From Acidobacteriota bacterium (lineage in GTDB: Bacteria; Acidobacteriota; Vicinamibacteria; Marinacidobacterales; Marinacidobacteraceae), in the NCBI GenBank assembly GCA_022822745.1, contig JAJEAO010000099.1, positions 1 to 33,758 of the forward strand: a stretch of 33,758 nt of DNA. The letters are read 5' to 3'. The notes beneath the pieces are model-generated. The model saw only the letters and a list, made by a program, of their open reading frames with translations, had not been told where the DNA came from and did not search any database. The stretch's first letter is position 1; each line of letters begins with the position of its first letter. Below are positions 1-6,994 of this stretch, piece after piece. A program made the translations under genes and the position numbers.

Positions 1-136
1 CCCGACACCATCCGCGCCCCGCCGCGATGCCCGCCACGAGGCCCCGGTCCAGCGACCTCCTCCCATAAGATGGAACGACGGATCCGCGCCCGCAACGAGC
101 GTCCACCACTCTCGTGGTTTTCTGCGGCGCAGGCTC

Positions 137-158
137 CTAGCCCTGCGATTCGGACCGG
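137..158 (+). repeat. Left terminal inverted repeat of the IS1595-like element
   Basis: It begins CTAGCCCTGCGATTCGG and is the inverted counterpart of 2687-2708, with three mismatches at positions 4, 12 and 18 of 22. It ends one base before the stop codon of the passenger gene. The exact outer boundary is inferred from where the similarity stops. Confidence 0.8.
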
Positions 159-1682
159 CTAGTTTCCATTCACCAGTCGGTCGGTGAGTTGGGAGAGTCC
201 GGCCAGGGCGGGCTCGGACTCCCACAGGGTTTCCTGCATGACCTTCCCCGTAATCGGGTCTGACATCGCGGGGAGGACCGGAAGAGTGTTCCGTCTCCTC
301 TCCCCTTGGAACCAATCCTCGATGGACCAGAACTGGACTCGGGGGAAGTCGGTAGGCGAACCGGCCATGCGGAACGAACCCTGCGATCTGGCCTCCCTTC
401 TCATCGGAGCCGTAGCCTGATCCCTCTTCAAGGTCATGAAGACTCCCGCCGCCGCCTTCTCCCGGTCCAGCACATGGAGGAAGTCCCGGAACTGCGACTT
501 TGTTACCTTCCCCGCCTTCACTTGTACGACGACAGTGTTCTTGCCGTCCTCCGTCTCATGGAGAAGGGTGCCACGACCATCAATCCCGCCATCCCCCCGC
601 TGCCTGGAGTTCGGATAGAGCCCGGGAACCTGAATAACCGCCCATGTCTCGAAGCGGAACGGATCAGACTTCGCCAACATGGAGGCCCCTTCCAAGTCAA
701 CCGGGATTCCCCGAGTCTGAACCGGAATCCCGAACTTGCGAAGTCGACCCTTCATCACGGTCTCTACCGCGAACGGAGAGATGTCTATGCCCGCCCAACG
801 GCGATCCAGTTCTTGAGCAGCCACTACCGCCGTCCCGCAACCGCAGAAGGGATCGAGGATCAGGTCGCCAGGGTTGGACGATGCCTTGATGATGCGTCGC
901 AATAGCGCCAGAGGCTTCTGTGTCGGGTAGCCGGTCTTCTCTCTGGAGAAGCTCTTAATCATAATGGAGTCAAGAACATCTTCGGTATGGCAGTTCCAGG
1001 TGTCCTCGATAGGAATGCCCTTTCCCGTTGGCTTGCTGCCATCTCTACGGCGGTACCCCGGCCGATACGGGATGTACTCTTTGTTGAATCGCTTGATGGC
1101 GGATGGAGTCTTGACATAGTAGAGAATGGTGTCATGGTTTCGGATCCAACCCCGCTTTAGGGTCTTGAATCCAGACACCCATCCCATCCGCCATACGATC
1201 TCGTTGCGAAAGTTCTTTTGGCCTGCTCGGATGAACAGCGCATCCATCAGGAGTTTCAAGTAGTGGCTTGCCGTTGGGTCGCAGTGGAGGTAGATACTCC
1301 CCGTGGACTTCAAGACTCTCCGACACTCGTACAACCTCTCGGCCATGTAGGAGAGATAGGCGAGCATCCCGGACGGACCCAGGATGGTCTCCATTCCAAT
1401 GATGACTTTCGAGGCGGGATTCCCCGTTGCTCTCTTGAGGTTTTCAACTCTCTTGACGGCGGCATCATCCCATTGCCAAGTGTCCTCGAACGCCATGAAC
1501 TGGCCCGACTTCCCGTTCGTCTTGTCCCCGAACAGGATGTTGTAGTTTGCCTTCGATTTGAAGGGTGGGTCCAAGTAGATCAGGTCAACCTGCCCTCGGT
1601 CCCACTCCCGCATCACTTCCAGGCAGTCCCCGAAGTAGAGCGTGGAGGGACGGATGGCACGGCGAAGAAGGTCCATTGACAT
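159..1682 (-). CDS. Fused beta-class DNA methyltransferase and Mrr-like nuclease (element passenger)
   Basis: This 507-residue protein should methylate an exocyclic amino group (N6-adenine or N4-cytosine) in DNA and may also cut DNA. The amino-terminal part has the catalytic motif IV DPPF at residues 38-41, followed much later by the AdoMet-binding motif DPFCGCGT near 277-284. This order is that of beta-class enzymes. The carboxyl-terminal part carries GDGGIDG near 363-369 and, about 20 residues on, VVQVKAG. That is the D...QxK arrangement of Mrr-type PD-(D/E)xK nucleases. A single polypeptide with both activities would resemble type IIG restriction enzymes, although no separate target-recognition domain is obvious. 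It lies inside the IS1595-like element, 18 bp downstream of the transposase and probably on the same transcript. Its G+C content is clearly lower than that of its neighbours. The ATG at 1682 is followed by a second ATG two codons later. The methyltransferase call is firm; nuclease activity is inferred. Confidence 0.88.
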   Translation of the reverse strand: MSMDLLRRAIRPSTLYFGDCLEVMREWDRGQVDLIYLDPPFKSKANYNILFGDKTNGKSGQFMAFEDTWQWDDAAVKRVENLKRATGNPASKVIIGMETILGPSGMLAYLSYMAERLYECRRVLKSTGSIYLHCDPTASHYLKLLMDALFIRAGQKNFRNEIVWRMGWVSGFKTLKRGWIRNHDTILYYVKTPSAIKRFNKEYIPYRPGYRRRDGSKPTGKGIPIEDTWNCHTEDVLDSIMIKSFSREKTGYPTQKPLALLRRIIKASSNPGDLILDPFCGCGTAVVAAQELDRRWAGIDISPFAVETVMKGRLRKFGIPVQTRGIPVDLEGASMLAKSDPFRFETWAVIQVPGLYPNSRQRGDGGIDGRGTLLHETEDGKNTVVVQVKAGKVTKSQFRDFLHVLDREKAAAGVFMTLKRDQATAPMRREARSQGSFRMAGSPTDFPRVQFWSIEDWFQGERRRNTLPVLPAMSDPITGKVMQETLWESEPALAGLSQLTDRLVNGN

Positions 1683-1700
1683 CCTCAGATCATCTCCCCG

Positions 1701-2624
1701 TCAGGCCGACCGCGCCATGGAGTTCAGCCCGTTATCCCGGATCAGCTCCCGGTAGAGCAGGGAGTGGTGCTTAGCCCTCCGGGTCAGCGCGACCATCTGC
1801 GACAGCGTATCGGAGTCCCGGTCGTTGTGCCGCCCCGCGAACGCCGTCACATACCGGTGCAGGTGCTTCGGGCTCATCTTGTGGTAAGTCCCGTAGTATC
1901 CCCGCTTCAGCATGGACCAGAAGCTCTCCAGGCCGTTCGTATGGGCCTGCCCCCGGACCCATTCCCGCGCCCCGTGGTTCACCGTCTCGTGGTTCGAGAG
2001 GCCCTTGTAGGCCCGCGCCTCGTCCGTATAGACCTTCGCCCCCGGCTCCGCACGGGTGGTCACGAACCCGTGGAGCGTCGCCCGGTCCTTGACCCCCGCC
2101 ACCGCCGTCTTGCGCACGGTTCCCCGTCCGGCGTGGAGTTTCTTGTGCTCGTGCTTGTTCTTCTCCAAGCCGCCGATATAGGTTTCGTCCGCCTCGACTG
2201 GTCCCTCGAAGAGGGAGGCCCCCTGCGCCTCCCACATTCTCCGGATGCGGTGGGCGAGGTGCCATGCCGTCTTCTGCGCCACACCCAGCTCCCGATGGAG
2301 GCGCATGGAGGAGACTCCCTTCAAGTTCGTGGAGAGCAGGTAGAGGGCGAGGAGCCAAGTCTGGCAGCCCAGCTTCGAGTCTCCCATGACGGTTCCGGTC
2401 TTGACCCCGAAGAAGCGGCGGCAGGCGCGGCAGCGGAAGCGCATGGGCTTCCGGTTGGCCTTCTCGTAGCAGTCCTCGCCCCCGCACTTCGGGCAAGTGA
2501 CGGCGCTCCCCCACCGATGGAGGATGAACCAGTCCTCTGCCGTCTCGTCGTCGGGGAACAGCGTGAAGAACTCACGAAGCGTGAGGCCATCCCGCCAATG
2601 CCGTCCCGGTGCCTTCCCTGCCAT
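1701..2624 (-). CDS. IS1595-family transposase
   Basis: This is a DDE-type transposase of about 307 residues. An amino-terminal zinc ribbon (CPKCGG, then CRAC) precedes a helix-turn-helix-like stretch and the catalytic core. The core shows VEADETYIGG, VYTDEARAYKGL and, near the end, GLESFWSMLKRGYYG. This layout, including an E or N within the last motif that is characteristic of the family, is that of IS1595 (ISXO2-like) transposases. I used the ATG at 2624; a TTG at 2639 would add five residues, and neither has a strong ribosome binding site. The gene sits between inverted repeats and lies upstream of the methyltransferase-nuclease fusion. It appears full length and could be active. Confidence 0.9.
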   Translation of the reverse strand: MAGKAPGRHWRDGLTLREFFTLFPDDETAEDWFILHRWGSAVTCPKCGGEDCYEKANRKPMRFRCRACRRFFGVKTGTVMGDSKLGCQTWLLALYLLSTNLKGVSSMRLHRELGVAQKTAWHLAHRIRRMWEAQGASLFEGPVEADETYIGGLEKNKHEHKKLHAGRGTVRKTAVAGVKDRATLHGFVTTRAEPGAKVYTDEARAYKGLSNHETVNHGAREWVRGQAHTNGLESFWSMLKRGYYGTYHKMSPKHLHRYVTAFAGRHNDRDSDTLSQMVALTRRAKHHSLLYRELIRDNGLNSMARSA

Positions 2625-2686
2625 GAGGGTAGAGTACAACAGGGGGATGACAGATCATGGCACTGTCCGAAAGTAGCATGAGAGAA

Positions 2687-2708
2687 CCGGCCCGAAACGC
2701 AGGGTTAG
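2687..2708 (-). repeat. Right terminal inverted repeat of the IS1595-like element
   Basis: Read on the minus strand it begins CTAACCCTGCGTTTCGG and matches the left repeat at 19 of 22 positions. It lies about 60 bp upstream of the transposase start. Just outside it is an AT-rich stretch (TATATAATC at 2714-2722), unlike the GC-rich dcm sequence that follows. Confidence 0.8.
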
Positions 2709-3345
2709 TCAGGTATATAATCCCCTTCTCGATCACCGGGAAGATCGGCCGTCCGCCACTCCGGGCGGAGAGCATGCCCTTCACGTTCTCCATGACGAAC
2801 ACGGGTGGCCGCAGCCAGCCGAGAACGCGCGCGAATTCGCGATAGAGCGTCAGCCGGACGTCCTGTTCGCGGACCGCGACCGGGACGGATGCGTTCCGTG
2901 CCCTGCCGATCACGGAGTAGGCCTGACATGGGGGTCCGCCGAGGAGCACGGTGCGACCCCGCGATTCGCGCCGAATTCGCTCGACGCGGGGCCGGAGCCT
3001 CGCGGAGGCGCCATCGGATCCCAGTTCGAGTCGCGCGACCGCTTTGCGGGCGGCGCGCCACTCATCCGAGTAGAAGCGGCGCCAGTCCGGCTCGTCGGTG
3101 ACTCCGCTCAGCCAGTCGTGGTACGAGTCTGGCGGCCCCTCGTCGAACTCTCGCAGGAAGGTGCGGAGGGTCAGGGTCCGGTGAGCGGCCCGATCCATCT
3201 CGACCGAGAGACGACGCCGGTACACTCGCTTTCCCCGCCCGCGACGGGCCGAGAAGCCTTCGCCCAGTCCGCCGGGGCCGGCGAACAGGTCCACGACGGC
3301 GAACGGATGGCGCAGAACCTTGACTGACGTAGTTGACGCGGCCAC
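2709..3345 (-). pseudogene. dcm: Cytosine-C5 DNA methyltransferase, 3' part removed by the mobile element
   Basis: This is the amino-terminal half of a Vsr-associated DNA (cytosine-5) methyltransferase. Visible motifs are the AdoMet loop DLFAGPGGLGEGF, the catalytic loop GGPPCQAYSVIGRARN with its PCQ cysteine, and ENVKGMLSA. The frame then runs through about SGGRPIFPVIEKG into the inverted repeat and on into the transposase promoter region. Motif VIII, the target-recognition domain and motifs IX and X are absent, so the product should be inactive. The start is uncertain: GTG at 3345 overlaps the divergent vsr start, and a GTG at 3294 would give a protein beginning VDLFAGPGG. The missing half is not found in the first 136 bp of the window. 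Loss of the methyltransferase while its repair partner vsr persists is typical of a decaying restriction-modification locus. Confidence 0.85.
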
Positions 3346-3841
3346 GAGGTCGAGGATGATGGCGAGAATCCGCGGCAAGGATACGCGTCCGGAGATCCAG
3401 TTACGCCGGGCCCTCCACCGTCGCGGCCTCCGGTATCGGCTCCACGATCCGCGCCTGCCCGGCCGGCCGGACCTGGTGTTCCCGAAGTACGCGGCTGTCT
3501 GCCTCGTCCACGGGTGCTTCTGGCATCGGCATGAAGGGTGTCGGTTCGCCACGACCCCGGCCACGCGGCCCGCGTTCTGGCGGGCCAAGTTCGAGGCGAA
3601 CATCGCGCGCGACGCCCGGAACGAGCGAGCCCTGCGCGCCGCCGGATGGCGTATCGCCACGGTCTGGGAGTGCAGCCTGAAGAAGGAGATCCCCGGCGAT
3701 GTGGCGCGGCGCGTGGAGGAGTGGTTGGTGAGCGCGGATCCTCGCTTCGATTCGGAGGATTCCCGGCCCCCTTCCGACTTGCCGGCACGAGGAGTGGGGG
3801 CGCCGCCAACGGTTTCCGCTCCCTTGGCGGGGACCGCCTGA
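3320..3841 (+). CDS. vsr: Very short patch repair endonuclease Vsr
   Basis: Vsr nicks DNA 5' of T:G mismatches that arise when 5-methylcytosine deaminates, starting short-patch repair at Dcm-type sites. The protein has the family opening (VVDAATRSRMMARIRGKDT), the catalytic aspartate in GRPDLVF, and the HGCFWHRHEGC segment whose histidines and cysteines match the active-site and zinc-binding region. A WEC motif provides another zinc cysteine. The TTG at 3320 places the conserved opening at the very amino terminus. The family core ends near residue 145; the last 25 or so residues look like unselected read-through. It is divergent from, and overlaps the start region of, the truncated dcm gene. 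Their pairing is normal, but the partner is broken here. Confidence 0.92.
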   Translation: MTDVVDAATRSRMMARIRGKDTRPEIQLRRALHRRGLRYRLHDPRLPGRPDLVFPKYAAVCLVHGCFWHRHEGCRFATTPATRPAFWRAKFEANIARDARNERALRAAGWRIATVWECSLKKEIPGDVARRVEEWLVSADPRFDSEDSRPPSDLPARGVGAPPTVSAPLAGTA

Positions 3842-3919
3842 CAACGCGGCGGCCCGCGGCGACGGGGCGCAGGCTCGCAGCCGGGGGCCTTGTTTCGGAT
3901 CCGGGCATGTCGCGCGACG

Positions 3920-3953
3920 GCTGACACTGCTCCCCCGCTGACACTGCTCCCCC
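3920..3953 (+). repeat. Perfect 17-bp tandem repeat, two copies
   Basis: The 17-bp unit GCTGACACTGCTCCCCC occurs twice back to back (3920-3936 and 3937-3953) in the gap between vsr and the next gene. It could be a binding site or simple slippage; nothing further is visible. Confidence 0.85.
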
Positions 3954-4023
3954 GACGCCCCGCCCGTTCCTGGCGGGTCGCCTTCCGCCACAGCCGATCG
4001 CTGCGGGCTACGATCCTCGCTGG

Positions 4024-4035
4024 CCCCTCGAGGGG
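4024..4035 (+). promoter_or_regulatory. 12-bp perfect palindrome over the ribosome binding site
   Basis: CCCCTCGAGGGG lies 8 bp before the ATG at 4043, and its right half supplies the purine-rich ribosome binding site (GAGGGG). It could act as an operator, or as an RNA hairpin that masks the site. Autoregulation would suit a toxin-antitoxin-like pair but is inference. Confidence 0.35.
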
Positions 4036-4042
4036 TGCTGCT

Positions 4043-5014
4043 ATGGGTGATCGTGACGTGCGAGCGGACGGGGGATCCGGCTCCCGGTTCCGATTCGAGA
4101 TCGCCGGGGTGTCCCCGCGGACCCTCCCGGTGCGAAGCCTCGCCCGCTACCTCGAACTCCTCTCCACCGCGCTGGGAGATCCGGAGGGACTGGCTCTGGT
4201 CTCGATCGGAGAAGGAGACGAGCGGCAGGAATCCCGGATACGCGAGGATCCGGCAGCCGGTCGTCGCACGGACTCGCAGGACGGGGAGGGGGCGGATCTC
4301 TGTTTCCGAATCGCCGGGGCCTCGCCGCGGACGCTTCCGGTGCGGAGTCTCGCCCGCTACCTCGAGCTCGTCTCCGCCGTGCTCGGCGATCCGGAGGGGT
4401 TGGCGCTGGTCTCGATCGGGGAGGGGAGCCTCTCGCTCGGCCTCGCCACGCTCGACGATGGAGCGACAGGGGGCCGAGACAGGAGCGGCGGCGAGCTGCC
4501 GGTCGGAACGGCGTCGCCGATCTCGGCCAGGGCGCTTCCGGATCTCGAGCGTCAGCTCGCGTCGGACCGGTTCGTTTCTGCTGAACTGTGCGCCAGTGGA
4601 GGCAGGCGTCTGCTCCGCGTGTCTTCCGGGGAAGGTGTCGCCGAGATCGGCCCGATCCGCCAACCCGGTTTCGTCCAGGGCGTCCCGATCGTGGTCGGAG
4701 GCCAAGGCGAGATCGTGCCGGTTCACCTGCGAAGCTCGGGACGGATCCACCGTTGCGAGGCTGAGCGCGATCTGGCGAGGCGCATCGCGGCGCACCTGTT
4801 CGATACGCCCGTGCGAGTTCACGGAGAAGGCTCCTGGCTCCGGAACAGCCGGGGAAAGTGGGAGATGTCCTCGTTTCGGATCCGCAGCTTCGAGGAGCTC
4901 GATGACACGCCCCTGGACGTGGTCACTGCTCGCCTGCAGTCCATCGACGCCGAGTGGAAGCACAGCCCCGATCCTCTCGGGGATCTGATGCGATTCCGGA
5001 CAGGAGAGGATTGA
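4043..5014 (+). CDS. Hypothetical protein paired with a PIN-domain gene, internally duplicated
   Basis: The 323-residue product has no enzyme motif that I recognise. Its carboxyl-terminal ~150 residues (about GQGEIVPVHL to SFEELDDTPL) resemble hypothetical proteins that I recall preceding PIN-domain genes in other bacteria. The amino-terminal part contains two copies of a ~45-residue unit (SPRTLPVRSLARYLEL...GLALVSIGEG), with a 70-codon period. The second copy leads into the normal downstream sequence (SLSLGLATL), so the first looks like the added one. The ATG at 4043 has a good GAGGGG ribosome binding site; the open frame extends further upstream without support. The stop is 6 bp before the PIN gene's GTG, so the two form an operon. 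A role as antitoxin or partner of the PIN protein is suggested only by this context. Confidence 0.7.
   Translation: MGDRDVRADGGSGSRFRFEIAGVSPRTLPVRSLARYLELLSTALGDPEGLALVSIGEGDERQESRIREDPAAGRRTDSQDGEGADLCFRIAGASPRTLPVRSLARYLELVSAVLGDPEGLALVSIGEGSLSLGLATLDDGATGGRDRSGGELPVGTASPISARALPDLERQLASDRFVSAELCASGGRRLLRVSSGEGVAEIGPIRQPGFVQGVPIVVGGQGEIVPVHLRSSGRIHRCEAERDLARRIAAHLFDTPVRVHGEGSWLRNSRGKWEMSSFRIRSFEELDDTPLDVVTARLQSIDAEWKHSPDPLGDLMRFRTGED
4085..4427 (+). repeat. Intragenic tandem duplication, 210-bp period
   Basis: About 115-130 bp starting near 4100 recur near 4310 at high nucleotide identity; ATCGCCGGGG is at 4100 and again at 4310, and TCTCGATCGG appears near the end of both copies. The 210-bp spacing preserves the reading frame. 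The differences are mostly at third codon positions, so the duplication is not brand new and has been under some coding constraint. Confidence 0.85.
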
Positions 5015-5020
5015 TCCGAG

Positions 5021-5517
5021 GTGGTCGTCGCATTCGACACGGCGGCGCTGGCGGCCTATCTCCACTCTGACGCCAGTCGCCGGATTCCTGCGACCGACGC
5101 TTCCGACGTTTGGGCGGGCTGGTGCGAGAGATCACCGAGCAGCGCGGAACGATCGTCGTCCCGACGCCGGCCCTGAGCGAATTCCTCGCCCTTGCAGCGG
5201 GGGGGCGCGATCGGTACCTGAGTGAAGTCGAGATGCGCACCGTGTTCGAGATCCAGCCCTTCGACCTGGCGGCGGCGGTCGAAGCGGCGGCCGCGACACG
5301 AGCCGCGCTCGCGCGTGGAGACAAGCGGCCGGGAGCGAGGGGTCCCTGGCAGAAGGTGAAAGTGGACCGCCAGATCGTGGCGGTCGCCGCAGTCCATGGC
5401 GCCGAAGTCATCTACTCCGACGATGCCGACATCCGTGTGCTTGGCAAGGACAGCGGAATCCCGGTCGTCACGACGGGCGAGCTCCCGCTTCCACGGCGCG
5501 AGCTCTTCGAGTCGTAG
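5021..5517 (+). pseudogene. PIN-domain ribonuclease gene with an apparent frameshift near 5108
   Basis: PIN-domain proteins are metal-dependent ribonucleases, often toxins. A GTG at 5021 opens a frame reading VVVAFDTAALAAYL, the usual PIN amino terminus with its first metal-binding aspartate. Around 5105-5112 the family sequence shifts by one base into another frame, GGLVREITEQRG, which continues to the stop at 5517. That second frame contains PALSEFL (second acidic site) and SDDADIRVL (third and fourth). Neither frame alone encodes the whole domain. Translation from the TTG at 5110 would lack the first catalytic aspartate. The cause may be a one-base deletion, a sequencing or assembly error, or programmed frameshifting; the first two are more likely. 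It lies 6 bp after the hypothetical partner gene and converges on the transporter gene with a 1-bp gap. Confidence 0.75.
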
Positions 5518-5518
5518 C

Positions 5519-6994
5519 TCAGCCGAAGACGATCGGCACCCAGAACACGGCGAACAGGCTCGCGAGCGCGGCGCCGATCAGGTTCGCGCCGATCCCGGCC
5601 CGCACGAGCTGCGGGATCGTGAACAGTCCGGTCCCGAACACGATGGCGTTCGGCGGCGTGGCGGCGGGGAGCATGAAGGCGCAGGACGCCGCGACGGTGG
5701 CGGGCGCGAGGAGCACCAGCGGCGGGATCCCGGCGCCCGCGGCGACCGTCGCGAGGATGGGCACGATCATCGCCGTCGAAGCCAGATTCGAGGCCAGCTC
5801 GGTCAGCAGGATCACGGTGAGCGTGACGAGCACGACGAACACCGGGGTCGGCAGGACCGAGGCTGCGCCCACCTGGGCGCCGAGGATCTGCGACAGCCCG
5901 CTCGTTTCGAGCCCGTTCGCCAGCGAGAACCCGCCCCCGAACAGGATCAGCACGTCCCACGGGATCTTCGAGCCGGACTTCCAGTCGAGGATCCGCTCGC
6001 CGTCCTTCCCGGCGGGAAGGAGGAAGCAGGCCACCGTCGAAGCGATCGCGATCGTGGAGTCGGTGATCAGCGAACCCGTGGGCAGGAGCGCCGTCCACGC
6101 CGGGCGAAGGATCCACGCGAGCGCGGTGGCGCCGAAGAGGACGGCGAGGCGCTTCTCCGGAACCGAGATGGGACCGAGCGCCTCGTAGGCGGCGCGGATG
6201 GGAGCGGCGCCTCCGGGGATCGCCCGCATCCGGATCGGGAACGCGAACCGGGTCAGCCACAGCCAGACCGCGGGCAGCAGCACCAGCGTCATCGGCAGCG
6301 CGAAGAGGAGCCACCGGAGGAAACTGATCCGGATGTTCAGCGTGCTCTCGAGGAAGCCCGCGAGGAACACGTTGGGCGGCGTGCCGATGAGGGTGGCGAA
6401 CCCGCCGATCGAGGAGGCGTAGGCGCAGCCGATCATCAGGCAGACCGCGAACGGGAACTCTCCGGGGCCGGGACGCCGGTCCGGTCCGTGGACGGCATCC
6501 GAGATGGCGGCCGCGACCGCGACGCCGATGGGCATCATCATGGCGGTCGTCGCGGTGTTCGAGACCCACATCGAGAGGAAGGCCGAAGCCGCCATGAAGC
6601 CGAGGACGATCCGGGACGGGGAGCTCCCGATGGCGAGCACGATCCGCAGCGCCATCCGCCGGTGGAGTCCCCACCGCTGCATGGCCGCCGCGAGCATGAA
6701 CCCGCCGAGGAACAGATAGACGAGGTGGTTCGCGTAGGGCGCCGCCGCGCCCGATGCGTCGGTGATGCCCAGGGTCGGGAGCAGCACCAGCGGCAGCAGC
6801 GAGGTGACGGCGAGCGGCGCGGCTTCGGTGACCCACCACACCGCCATGACCGCCGCCACCGCGAGCATCCGCTGCGCCTCCCCGGGCATCCCCGGAATCG
6901 GAAGCAGCGGAATGCCGACGAGCAGCGCCAGCCCGAGAACGAGCCCGATGCGCTGTCGCCCCCAGCCCCCGGGACGGCTTCCGGAAGTCACCAT
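5519..6994 (-). CDS. DASS/SLC13-family sodium:dicarboxylate or anion symporter
   Basis: This 491-residue inner-membrane protein takes up divalent anions such as C4-dicarboxylates, citrate or sulfate, usually driven by sodium. It has the two family signatures in hairpin regions: SNTATTAMMMP in the first half and ELASNLASTAMIVPI in the second. GTPPN and ATPPN elements follow each, and there are about a dozen hydrophobic segments. Length and motif spacing are normal. The substrate cannot be read from the sequence. The ATG at 6994 overlaps the stop of the upstream ATPase gene (TGATG), so the two are translationally coupled. The gene converges on the PIN gene. Confidence 0.92.
   Translation of the reverse strand: MVTSGSRPGGWGRQRIGLVLGLALLVGIPLLPIPGMPGEAQRMLAVAAVMAVWWVTEAAPLAVTSLLPLVLLPTLGITDASGAAAPYANHLVYLFLGGFMLAAAMQRWGLHRRMALRIVLAIGSSPSRIVLGFMAASAFLSMWVSNTATTAMMMPIGVAVAAAISDAVHGPDRRPGPGEFPFAVCLMIGCAYASSIGGFATLIGTPPNVFLAGFLESTLNIRISFLRWLLFALPMTLVLLPAVWLWLTRFAFPIRMRAIPGGAAPIRAAYEALGPISVPEKRLAVLFGATALAWILRPAWTALLPTGSLITDSTIAIASTVACFLLPAGKDGERILDWKSGSKIPWDVLILFGGGFSLANGLETSGLSQILGAQVGAASVLPTPVFVVLVTLTVILLTELASNLASTAMIVPILATVAAGAGIPPLVLLAPATVAASCAFMLPAATPPNAIVFGTGLFTIPQLVRAGIGANLIGAALASLFAVFWVPIVFG

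Larger units (their letters stand above)
137..2708 (-). mobile_element. IS1595-like element carrying a methyltransferase-nuclease passenger gene
   Basis: Two copies of a 22-bp sequence lie in inverted orientation at 137-158 and 2687-2708, matching at 19 of 22 positions. They enclose exactly two minus-strand genes: a transposase with IS1595-family features and a methyltransferase-nuclease fusion 18 bp downstream of it. The left repeat directly abuts the fusion gene's stop codon, as expected if that gene is cargo. The family is known to include members with passenger genes. By hand count of sample lines the passenger is about 50% G+C and the transposase about 65%, so they probably have different origins. 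The right end truncates a dcm-like gene. I see no clear 8-bp target duplication: the flanks are GCAGGCTC on the left and TCAGGTAT on the right. The left flank does not resume the dcm reading frame, so a later deletion or rearrangement is likely. Confidence 0.8.

Noticed and set aside
105..122. Hairpin ACCAC/GTGGT followed by TTTT near the left edge
   Set aside because: The stem is only 5 bp and the T run is short; there is no gene in view for it to terminate.
1..136. Missing 3' half of dcm on the far side of the element
   Set aside because: All three minus-strand frames of this stretch were read and none shows dcm motifs, so the flank cannot be claimed as the rest of the gene.
3842..4042. 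Extended start of the PIN-partner gene (frame open from 3890)
   Set aside because: The added residues are low complexity and cross the 17-bp tandem repeat; the ATG at 4043 has a good ribosome binding site.
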